Assembly: GCA_951804985.1 (NCBI GenBank)
Contig: OX638134.1
Span: 930,001-994,000 of the forward strand
DNA from: Dryomyza anilis
Taxonomy: Eukaryota > Arthropoda > Insecta > Diptera > Dryomyzidae
Length of the DNA: 64,000 bases
Reading direction: 5' to 3'
Shown: positions 39,977 to 49,650 of the stretch, piece by piece
Numbering within the stretch: the first letter of the stretch is position 1
How the letters are laid out: every line of letters begins with the position of its first letter
Notes under the pieces: generated by a model
The model's database searches: none
What the model was told of the DNA's origin: nothing
The model's input: only the letters and a program-made list of their open reading frames with translations
Translations under genes and position numbers: made by a program

Positions 39977-42689
39977 AGTCGTTTTGTTTATGGCTGTGTT
40001 ATTTTTTGTTTGGAGCTCGGTGCAAAGTGCAAAAATCAAGCTGTAATAAAATGATAAATGTCAATGGAAACGTTGCAATACTATTTTTGTTGTTGCTATT
40101 ATTGTTGTTGTAATTATTGTATGTTGTAGTTGTTGTTGCAGTTGCTGCTGAAAATGTAGGGTAGCGGAAAATGCAAAGTCAACGGACGAATGAACAAGTG
40201 CAGCAGTAAAGTGCACTACTCAGCTGATGGAATGGAAGAGGGCATTCGCAATTGAAACACTTTTGCTACTACTGATTTTAGGATATGCTTTAGAAGTTTT
40301 AATATATTTTTAAAAAAGTAATTTTTATTTTACTATTGATTTATTTATTTTTTAAATTTATTTATTTTTTATAATTATTTTACTTTTTAGTCAAATAAAT
40401 CTGGAATTCGTTATAAATTCTTTTTTAGTATTCTTTTTAGTTTTTTCCTACTTTATGTAATATTTTTGTTTACTTTACTACTATATTTAACAACTATTTT
40501 TTAAATGAATTTTTACCCTTTTTTATATTTTATTAGTAATTTTTTATTTTACTTTTTTGTTACTAATTTTAATACCTTTGTACTACTATTTTGATTACTT
40601 TTTTAATTTCTGAATATTGACATCTATTTTGCAACCACTGTATTCATACATTCTGAAAAATTTAACCCTTTTATTTTAATAAGTGGAAATGTAACTACTA
40701 ATAAAAAAAATAGTACTAAATTTACTACTATTTTAAAAATAGTTTTTATTTTGCTTTTTTGATAAAAAAAATATATGTTGCTCATGCATAATATTACAAC
40801 ATTTATTTTTCGCTGTAACTTTATTTTTAAAATTTTTATTTTGTTGTTTTATTATTTTATTTTAATAAACAAAAAATATATATTTCAACTATTTTCTTAA
40901 TTTGCGCTTTTCAACGTATTTACACAATGCACTGCAATATTTATGAAAAACTATAAAATAAAGTACCTTTTTGTGATTGCACACATTTTCGCATGCACAT
41001 AAAAAAAAACTCGTAAACGTAGCCTTTTTGACTTGCATTAAAAAGTCAAAAAGCTGCGCCAAAAAAACAAACAACTGCTACCGTTGCAGTTAAAGCGAAC
41101 CCGCATTTTTGGCAGCACTTTACATTGACCATTGCAACGGCGCTAAAAAGTGTTGGCAGCAACTGTTGAAAATTGCACAGAATTATTTTTGGTTTTTATT
41201 TTTTTTTAAATTTTTTATTATGTTTTATTAAATCAGCGCCAGCCAGCAACATATGCAACAGCAAAAGCAACACAAATAGTAGCAGACAAAATGGCAAAGT
41301 GCAGCGAAAAAAAAAACCGGCGATTTTTTGCATAAATAAAATGTAACATTAAAAAAATAGCGCAACGTTGAATATTGCAGTAAAAATGCAAAAATCTCAA
41401 TTGACAAAAATACAAAAATGCGACATAAAATAAATATTTTTTTTTTGTTGTGTTTTTTGTTTGCATTATTTATTTAAGATTTAATTGTATTACTTGAAGC
41501 GTTGCGCCTGTAGGTATGCAATGCAAATATTTGCATACAGCGGGAGGAGTCGATTGAGTGCTGCAAAATATGTCTACACAAAAATATTTTTTGCAAAAGT
41601 ATTTAAAACTTTTTGCTAGAAACTTTTAAATAAAGGCGAGACGAATTTTAAAATAATGATGCAAAATTTTAATGCATACTACTGGGTAATTGAAAAAGTA
41701 AAATTGTTTTAAAATGCTTTTCTATTTGCCTAAAAGTATGTATTAAAAAATTTGCGTAAAATGAGCTGCAATTTGGCAGCAAAAAGCAATAAAAGATTAA
41801 AGCGCGTCTAAAAGTATGCAACGATTTTTTTTTGTTTTGTTTTCGTGTGTTTGTGTCACCGCTAACCGCTTTAATTGAAGTTGTTTTTGTTGTTGTTGTT
41901 ATTTCAACAATTTCCTTGAATGTTTTTGTTGTTGTTGCACTGGACCTGAGCATCCATATAACAGCGCATTTCCCGTTATGATTTTGCATGGCCTTTGAAA
42001 GCAGCCGACAAAAATGCCAAACAGCGCAAAAACTCCGTCGTGTGCATGTTGTAGGGTGCAAGGTGTACAGAGTGCAAAAATGTACCAGATTCGCACAAAA
42101 TAACAGCAACAACAACTACGACGGCTATAGCAAAAACGTCAGAAATAATGGCCAAAACCAATAACAGCAACGAGAGCGAGCGAGCGCACGCAAAAAAAAC
42201 GTTCGTATTGAATTTTATGAAACACGCAAAAAATGGCTCATTTTAATCGATAAACGGACAAGGAGTACGAGGACTGGCAGTTGGGTGGCTGGCAGACAGA
42301 GGAACAAACGTGCGGACAGACAGACATACGATGGGTGCTGCTAGTGACGCAGGCAGGCCACAGGAGCAGCAGCAGGAACAGAAACAACTACCACAACAAA
42401 AACTTACGCTGTTCATCGAATCGAGAGTTGAAGGACATTTTCTTCTTCTTCTTGCTACGTATGAAATTTTGCAAACAAAAAAAAAAGCACATGAAAAATA
42501 TCAACAAACAATGCTGAATGTGTGCATGTTTCCATGTGTGTGTATGGCTCTTTTTGTATGTGTGTGTGTTTGAGTATGTGCATGTGCTTTTGTGTGCGTA
42601 CCAATTGAAATACGTAGTGAGTGTGTGTTGGAATTGCGTATAACGTTCGTTGTACTTTTTCAGTAGTTGCGAAAGGTGGGTATAAGTTT

Positions 42690-42960
42690 GCGGGCATTAA
42701 TTTTTTTATTCCTTTTTTACTACTTTTTTCACTACTATTTTTTACTACTCTTTTTAATACTTTTTTAAAAATATTTTGAAAAAATTTTTAAAATTTTTTT
42801 TCGATTCTTTTAACAACTTTGGAATAAGTTTGTTGGCATTTTTGGCCTTATTTTATTGTTACCTTTTTCAATACCTTTTTCTCTACTATTTTTACTACTC
42901 TATATTAAATCAATTTTTTTACGTTTATTTAAACCTTTTTTTGTTTTTTTTTTGGTAAAA
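42690..42960. repeat. TACTACTTTTT array, left part
   Basis: Degenerate TTTTTACTACTTTTTTCACTA units. The series resumes after the Helitron at about 43.78 kb. Confidence 0.65.
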
Positions 42961-43002
42961 TATTTCACTACATTCTATACTGTCTTCTTTGCAAATATTT
43001 GT

Positions 43003-43728
43003 TATACCCTACACCTATGAGGTACAGGGTATATTAACTTTGTGCATATATTGTAACGCCCCTTAGGAGGCGTGTCCGGTATGAAAAAGTATATATATTC
43101 TTGATCAGCACCACTACCCGAGTCCGTTTAGCCATGTCCGTCTGTCTGTCTGTCCGTCTTGCTGTCTTGCTGTCTTGCTGTCCGAATACAGAATAACTTG
43201 AGAAATACTGATCAGAATGCGATGAAATTTCGTCTCAATATATTTTAGCCAAAAGTAGGAACTGAGTTTGAAAATGAGATAAATCGGTCAACGGACACGC
43301 CCACCTCCCATACAAGTCACTTTTATATAACTCTTTCGGAACTAATAACTCGAAAAGTATTCAAGGTATAGTTATAAAATTTAAAACGTATTGTTAGAAT
43401 TCACCTATGAATATGTGGTCCAAAAATGGGCGTGATCCGCCCACTTTTTTTTTTCATTATTTCCCGGGTTTTCATAGTGGAAATTTGATCCGTAAATTAT
43501 TAAATTCAAATCTATGAAATATTAGCCTTTCAAAATTTTAAATATAGGCGTGGTCCGCCCAATTACATTTTTAAAATTTTTTTTTTTTTAGTTTTTTACA
43601 CTTTATATAATTTTTTTAATTTATGGGGATATAAGATGTAAATTTTTGATATATGAATAATATTCTGAGGGTTAATATCCCCACCAAAGGTGTAGGGTAT
43701 TCCATAGTCGGGCCCGACCGACTATAAA
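43003..43728 (+). mobile_element. INE-1/DINE-1-type non-autonomous Helitron (Helentron)
   Basis: It starts TATACCCTACACCTATGAGG and immediately folds back (AGGGTATA). ATACCCTACACCT (43004-43016) has an exact inverted copy AGGTGTAGGGTAT at 43688-43700, the subterminal repeat. The core GTATATATATTCTTGATCAG (43089-43108) is followed by GCCATGTCCG and a GTCTGTCC-type microsatellite (43134-43182), the order I recall for Drosophila INE-1. GGGCGTG...CCGCCCA blocks recur inside (43306, 43429, 43547). The 3' end carries a perfect 8-bp stem ATAGTCGG...CCGACTAT (43704-43725) with a 6-nt loop. No Rep/helicase ORF. Confidence 0.85.
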
Positions 43729-43769
43729 AATCCGCCCCATGTGACCGAACTTACCCATGTGACCTAACT

Positions 43770-44620
43770 TTCCCAACTCGTTTTTACTATTTACTTTACT
43801 ACTTTTTACCAAATACACTTTTGAACAACTAAATTTTTTAAACATTTTTTCACTGCTCTTGTTTATTACTCTTTTTACTACTCTTTTTATACTCTTTTCA
43901 CTACTATTTTTTCTAATCTTTTTACTACTCTTTTTACTACACTTTTTACGACTCTTTTTAGTACACTTTTTACTACTCTTTTTAATACACTTTTAACTAC
44001 TCTTTTGTTATGTTTTATTTATTTTAGGTCGAAAAACAAACAAAAATTTATTTTTTTATAACTTAATTAACAACTACATTTTTTGACCTTGTTGTATGCT
44101 AGTTTTTTGATACTTTTTACTATTTCTTTTTAATAATATTTTTACTACTCTTTTCATTATTTCTTTTTAATTTTTCATTATGTTTTATTATCTACATTTT
44201 ACTATTTTTTGTGTGTTTTTTCATATTGTTCCATTTTACTCCATATTTTCTTTATTTCAATATTTTTCATATCGTTAACACTACTATTTTACTACTTATG
44301 TTTATCACTCTTTTCTAATTTTTCTTTTCAGTAATTTTTCTTTTCACTACATTTTTTCTACTATTGTTCCAATACTTTTAGATCATTTCAACTTTTCACT
44401 ACTATTTTGACTACTTTTTAATACTATTTTATAATTTTGTTTCCTAAATTTATTTACTTCTTTTTTGAACTACTATTTTTTTTAACAACTATTTTTTTGT
44501 ACATTTTTGACAACCCTGTCACTCTTTTTCCATTACTTTTTTCAACCACATTTTTTTTGTTTGCTACTTTTTTTTCCAATATTTTCCTTGCGTTATTTTG
44601 GTTCTTTTTCAACTTTCTAC
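43770..44620. repeat. TACTACTTTTT array, right part
   Basis: Long degenerate series of TTTTTACTACTCTTTTTACTA units, most regular at 43850-43990, grading into T-rich sequence. The Phe-rich ORF at 44437-44763 is an artefact of this composition. Confidence 0.75.
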
Positions 44621-44999
44621 AATTTTTTGTATTATTTGTTCAGCTAGTTGTTTATTTGTTTTGTTTACAAGTTTTTCTCAATGCTTGTTTGTATTTATTA
44701 TTTTTGCTTTTATACTCGATTTTTATTTTTGGTGCTTTTAGTCATGGTTGTAAAAACTTTTAAACTGTTGAAAAATATTTTTTATGCACGTACACATTTT
44801 GTGCTGATACAGAGAGTGGAGTGTATTAAAAATATGTGTTGCAGTAAATATCCTTTACGGGGTCATACAAATCTTTAAAAAGTATAGAGTTGCAAAAAAT
44901 AATTCAAAATACGTAGTACTTTGTCAAAAAATTATTTAAAATTTTAGGATTTAGTTTTTGTGAAGATAAATATATAAAATAAAAATATAAAATTGTCCC
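44621..44999. other. Unique AT-rich intronic DNA
   Basis: Nothing recognised; ends of T-rich ORFs only. Confidence 0.5.
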
Positions 45000-45205
45000 T
45001 GAAGAGAAATGTCGTGAGAAAAAATTTACTGGGCGAAGATTTACCTAATGAAGAATTTTCTCGGGGAAAAAATTTCAAGGGGCAGAACTTTCTTGAGGAA
45101 GAAATGTCACGAAGAAGTATTTTCTAAGGGAAGATTTGTCTGATGAAGAATTTTCACGGGGAAGAAGTGTCTGATAAAGAATTTTCTTGGGAAAGAATTG
45201 TCATA
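45000..45205. repeat. 16-bp minisatellite (GAAGAATTTTCTCGGG)
   Basis: About 13 imperfect head-to-tail units of 15-17 bp, for example GAAGAATTTTCTCGGG, GAAAAAATTTCAAGGG and GAAGAATTTTCACGGG. It ends about 780 bp downstream of the Ten-m exon in the sense direction. Confidence 0.8.
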
Positions 45206-45977
45206 GACTTATGAAATGACATTTGAATTGTCTTCCGAAATATTTTCCTGATCGATCGTTAAATGAGCGATGTATAAATATTTTAATGTACTAATTATTG
45301 AAATATTTTAAGTATTGAAAAAGTCGAAATGTAATTCATTCAGACATTGAATTTAAAATTTTTCAAAATTGTCTAAATTATAGATTTTGCTTCGATATTA
45401 AAAAAAATGAATTTTTGAAATTTAAAAAAAACAACTCTAACAATATCAATGTTTAAACATCTGTGACTAACTAAAGAGTTGTTGCCAAAGCATTGCAATA
45501 ATGTTGCCACAATAAACGTTTATCATTGCGCGAAACAAAAAAATTAAAAAAAGGTAGAATTGGCAGCATGATTAATGTGCCTGATGCGCCGCAACACGCT
45601 TTTTAATGGCTTTTAATAAACTTGCAGCAAGAAGGAACGAACGAACGAATGGCAACTGCAACAAATTAAAAGTTATTTGTGAAAATTAGGGCGCGTTACA
45701 CAGTTGGCGCTGTTATAATTTAGCCTACCCAGGACTACCCTGCTGCACTCCCATATACCCTATGATACAACAAGCGGTAGCGCACCTGTAACTCTCTGAC
45801 ATAATTAGAAACAATTTCGCAAATGTGTGTGGCAGTGGCAGCAATTAAAAGGCAAAACTTTTTGTATTATGGTTTGGTTTTTAAAACTACGAAATCAAGT
45901 TGCACCCTCCCCATCGAAGACCCCAACTCGTGTAGTTTGTAAAAATATACGGTTCATATTTGTTACGGTAATGTGGT
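45206..45977. other. Intronic DNA adjoining the exon
   Basis: Nothing recognised apart from GAACGAACGAACGAA near 45634. Confidence 0.5.
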
Positions 45978-45983
45978 ACTTAC
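45978..45983 (-). promoter_or_regulatory. Ten-m: 5' splice site of the Ten-m exon
   Basis: On the minus strand the exon ends ...AATTTAA and is followed by GTAAGT, the optimal fly donor. A nearer GT (GGTAAT, 8 nt upstream) is a poorer donor. The chosen site leaves a phase-1 A, consistent with the Asn codon I recall following NL in Drosophila Ten-m. Confidence 0.85.
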
Positions 45984-46169
45984 TTAAATTACCGCTCGGA
46001 ATGTAAACGTTGCCCGACGGCGTGCGCACCAGACACGATGGCTCAAAATCGACGCCCAAATCGTTCGGATTGGCAGCGACTAGGCGACCGTTGTTCATGC
46101 GATTCATTGTTTGGTTCCGCGGTGGGACATCCGGTGGGGCCGAGGGCGTGACTCCCTCAAGGAGAAAGC
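45984..46169 (-). CDS. Ten-m: Internal coding exon of teneurin Ten-m (N-terminal cytoplasmic region)
   Basis: Teneurins are large type II transmembrane proteins with an intracellular N-terminus and extracellular EGF, NHL and YD/RHS regions; in flies they act in synaptic partner matching and axon guidance. The 186-nt exon is open in one frame. It begins in phase 1 (GC completing a Gly codon) and ends in phase 1 (one A left over), giving 62 codons. The peptide begins GFLLEGVTPSAPPDVPPRN and ends FEPSCLVRTPSGNVYIPSG followed by NL. From memory, both blocks match Drosophila Ten-m closely, with differences in the linker between them (residues 20-40), as expected for a different fly genus. This segment is upstream of the transmembrane helix. 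Residues 13-18 (PDVPPR) fit the class II SH3-ligand pattern PxxPxR; this role is inferred. The exon is much richer in G+C than its flanks. Because it is symmetric, skipping it would keep the frame. Ten-a is the alternative paralogue but fits my recollection less well. Confidence 0.85.
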
Positions 46170-46200
46170 CTAAAAATAAGAGAGAAAATAGAGGTATTAG
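46170..46200 (-). promoter_or_regulatory. Ten-m: Branch point, pyrimidine tract and 3' splice site of the Ten-m exon
   Basis: Read on the minus strand, a CTAAT branch-point consensus (46200-46196) is followed by a pyrimidine-rich run and TTATTTTTAG at 46170. The branch A lies about 27 nt from the AG, normal for fly introns. The exon's first bases, GC, complete a Gly codon begun in the upstream exon, which is not in this window. Confidence 0.85.
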
Positions 46201-46298
46201 TTTTTATAAAATATATTAATATAAATTTCTAAATTTATAATACTTTAATTTAACCAAAAAATGTTAGAATTTTTGATATAATTTTAAAATGCTAAAAT

Positions 46299-46865
46299 TT
46301 CGAATGGTTGAATGGGGAATTTAAGAACCAAAAAATAGGAATTTAGTGTATTATACAAAAAAAGAACTTGTACAATTAATTAATTTCGTTCTTTGCATCA
46401 TAATAATTCATAATATTCATCAATGTTATGAATCCATCATCAATTTGATGAATGAATGAAAAAGTATTCTGCAAATTGAGAAAGTGTTTGCAAGGACTAT
46501 GTTTCATCACATTAATGAACAAATACACAAAACACTAAATATATGTACATCATTTGAATAAATTTTATTCATCAAACTAAAGTTCAATTAAAATATTTAT
46601 TTCGAATAGTTAAATGGGAAATTTAAAACCAAATGATAAGACTTTAGTATATTATACAAAATACAAAATGGTTTAAATTAATAAATTTCGTTCTTTACAT
46701 CATGAATAACAATTCATAATATTCATCAAAAAGTGTTTTACAAATTGAGAAAGTGTACGTTTCATCACATTAATGAACAAATACACAAAACAATATATAT
46801 ATATGTACATCATTTTAATGAATTTTGTTCACCAAACCAAAGTTCAATCAAAATGTTAAATTTGT
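46299..46865. repeat. Tandem duplication of a ~300-bp segment
   Basis: Unit 1 (46299-46600) and unit 2 (46601-about 46865) both begin TTCGAATRGTTRAATGGGRA. They share TTTCATCACATTAATGAACA, AAATACACAAAACA, TATATGTACATCATTT and AAAGTTCAATYAAAAT in the same order. Unit 1 carries about 40 extra bp. Lies 130 bp upstream of the exon's acceptor. Confidence 0.85.
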
Positions 46866-48744
46866 TCATTCTGTTTTTGCCATATTTAAGGTTCTAAATT
46901 AGAAAAATATTTTGGAATATATTTATTTATAAAAAAAAATATATTTTATACATTTTTTTATAGGATTTTTTGTCGAAAATATTTTTTTTTCGAAAATATT
47001 TTTATTTTTTTATATTAATTTTTTTTTTTTTTTTTAATATTTGAAACATTTTTTTTTTATTAATTTGTTTTGTACTGAACTATTAAAAAAAAAACTGTTC
47101 ACATAAAATTTGAAAAATTTAAAATTATGCGAAGAAATGTATTTTATAAATTATGATGTTGGTCTTGTAACGTATCGGTTTATGACAAGAATAAAATTCA
47201 ATGATCAGTTGTGCTCGATAACAGCCCTAGAATACTTTCTACTAGAGACTACAATTATAGCATAAATAGTAGTATTTATGAATGCACATTTTTTTTAATA
47301 AACATTTTACAATGTATAATTTTTAATTCGTAGATGTCACGATTAAGCAACTTGAATTATTTTCTGCCAATTTAATTTTATAAATTTTTGCATTTTGTTG
47401 ATATAATCAGCAAACCCTACACACACGCAAAGCCACAAAGACGTTGTGGACAAAATGTTAATTACAAAACAAGAGGGTCAGAAAAGGATGAAGAAACTGA
47501 AGAATAGGGAGAAGTAGCGCTTCCTATGAACGACAGCGCCCAGTAGCGCAGAGGGCGCTGCAAACGCCAAAGTTCAAGCAAAACGTTGACCTCTTTTTAA
47601 CTGCTTAATTTTGTTACGTATTTTCTGTTGTTGTAGCCGGTTCTTATTGTTGTGGTTATTATTATCATTGTTGTTGTTGCTGTTATTGTACATCGCTGCA
47701 ATTTCTTCCCTACAATCTTTAGCAGGGTTTTATGTGTTTCTTTTCTTGTACTTCTTCTTGTACTTCTTTTTGTACTTTTCCTTTTTCCAGTGATTTTATC
47801 TTTATGTCTTTTTGCATGGTTTTTTGGTTTTGGCCATTTCGCTGCTGCTGCTTCTGTCATTGTTGTTGTTGTTGTTGACCATTTTTATTTCATTTCATTT
47901 GGTTTCATTTCATTATTATCTATGATTAAGTTGGCCACAAAAAGCAAAAAAATAATCAGCAGCAGGAGGCAACTCATGTTGAAGCAGAAGAAGTAGTCAG
48001 CAGCAGTCAAAGCTCCCAACGCAAACGCGCGCTGATGAAGAGCTCAACGAAGCTGCCACCAAATCCCGGGAAATGCGCTGCAGCAATAGCAACAAAACAA
48101 GAATAGCAGCAGCAACAACAAAAATACCATTACATTGGCGAGCAGCGACGCAATGAAGATAAGCAGCTTATCGCCGCTTTAGAAGCAGTTGGCAACGCTT
48201 GGTTTGGTTTGGTTTGGTTTGGTGCGGCTCGGTTTGGCTTGACTTGGCGCGCGCATTGCTGCCACTGCTGATGATGATGTTGCTGCTGTTGTTGTTGTCA
48301 TTCACTGCTGCTGCTACTACTGCTCTAAAATGTGATTTTGGCAGCAGCAGCAACAACAGCAACTTTGTTGAATATTAACTAAAAGTGTAGCAAATGTGTT
48401 GTTTTTGTAAGTGTTTGTGACAGTGTTTTTGTATGTGTCTCCAGAGCGTATTATGCTCAGTGTCTGTGTGTGTGTATTTTTTTTGCATTTTTTTTTATTA
48501 CATAAAAATGTAAATACTTTTGCCGCTTGGGATGCGTTTTTAGCATTTTTAAATGAAGCCATTTTCAAGAGTGCAAAATGCTTAAGATAAGCGAGATTAT
48601 AAAGATGAAAAAGAAAATGCAACAAATTTGGGAGCAGCTTATGTTCAAATTTTGGTCAAATTTAAAAATAGTAGTAGTAACGTTGAATGTTAAGTGAAAA
48701 AATAAGTTTTTTTTAATCAGTTTTTATAAGTTATATGTAAAGCA
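46866..48744. other. Intronic DNA, T-rich then CAG-rich
   Basis: 46.9-47.1 kb is a T/A-rich run. 47.48-47.6 kb and 47.95-48.36 kb are GC-richer, with CAG/CAA runs and a TTTGG repeat (48202-48220). AGAGGGCGCT at 47550 is CTCF-like. ORFs at 47597-47996 translate GTT/CAA triplet runs. Confidence 0.5.
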
Positions 48745-49010
48745 ACTAATAGAAAAATAGCAGAAAAAGTAGTAGAAAAGCAGTAGAGAAGTAGTAGAAA
48801 AAGTAGTAAAAAAGTAGTAGATAAAGTAGTAGAAAAATTAGTAGAAAAGTGGTTAAAAATATTAGAAAAGTAGTAGAAAAAGTAGATGTAAAAGGTGTAG
48901 AAAAAGTAGTACAAAAATAGTAGGAAGAGTAGTAGAAAAAGTCAGAAAAAGTAGTAGATAAAAGAGTAGAAATTGTATCGAAAAATTGTAGAAAATATAG
49001 TAAAACAAAC
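48745..49010. repeat. Inverted copy of the TACTACTTTTT array (GTAGTAGAAAAA)
   Basis: About 20 units of 11-13 bp, AGAAAAAGTAGTAG, the reverse complement of the 42.7-44.6 kb array. Ser/Thr/Phe/Leu-rich minus ORFs here are artefacts. Confidence 0.8.
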
Positions 49011-49059
49011 AAAAAAAAAGGGTAAAGTGGAAAGTAAAAAAGGTAGTATGAAATTCATA

Positions 49060-49650
49060 AAATTTATCATATTCATAAAACTCATTTATAAAATTTATAA
49101 AATTCAACAAAATTCATATAACTCAAAAAATTTATATATATCATAAAATTCGTAAATGTCATAAATATCATTAAATTCATATATATTATAAAATTCATCA
49201 AAATTCGTACAGTTCCTAAAATTCATACAAATTCAGCAAAATTCAAAAAATCTGTAAAATTTATCAAAATTCATGAAATATTAATATAATTCGCAACATT
49301 CATACAATTCATCAAAAATTATAAAATTCATCAAAATTCATAAAATTCATCAATATTCAACAAAATTCATCAAAATTCAAAAAATTCATCAAAATTCACA
49401 AAATCCATAAAATTCATAACATTCATAAAAATCATCAAAATTTACCAAAATTCATCACAATTCATCAAAATTTCTAACATTCATTAAATTCACAAAGTTT
49501 ACAAAAATTCATCAACATTATTTAATTAAATACATAAAAATTCACAAAATTCACAAAATTCATAAATCAAAATTCATAAAATTCATAACATCAAAATTCA
49601 CAAAATTCGTAAAATTTAATAAAATTTATAAAATTGATTAAAAACATAAT
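49060..49650. repeat. ATTCATAAA/ATTCATCAAA minisatellite
   Basis: About 50 degenerate copies of an 11-12-bp unit, AAAATTCATCA or AAAATTCATAA. Confidence 0.8.

Larger units (their letters stand above)
37304..42689. other. Mostly unique intronic DNA
   Basis: CAA run at 37606-37630, CA/GACA run at 37845-37880, CAG/CAA at 38150-38180. Perfect 14-bp motifs occur at 38487 and 39963, with one-mismatch copies at 41728 and 41806. TACT-rich T tracts occur at 40430-40600. ORFs at 41669-42170 overlap in three frames and are not convincing. TG-rich at 42530-42620. Confidence 0.5.
1..45983 (-). other. Ten-m: Intron of Ten-m downstream of the exon (partial)
   Basis: Everything from the donor to the left edge is read as a single intron of at least 45.98 kb. 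I looked on the minus strand for the next Ten-m coding exon, which should begin by completing an Asn codon, and did not find it. Short ORFs here are low-complexity, overlap on both strands, and lack recognisable domains or splice context. Ten-m introns are also very large in Drosophila (general knowledge). An unrecognised nested gene or alternative exon cannot be excluded by eye. Confidence 0.75.

Noticed and set aside
41669..42170. Cluster of three minus-strand ORFs up to 148 codons
   Set aside because: Open in several frames at once, Thr/Lys runs from GTT/CAA triplets, no recognisable family.
48717..49110. Three overlapping Phe/Ser/Thr-rich minus-strand ORFs
   Set aside because: Translations of the GTAGTAGAAAAA array in different frames.
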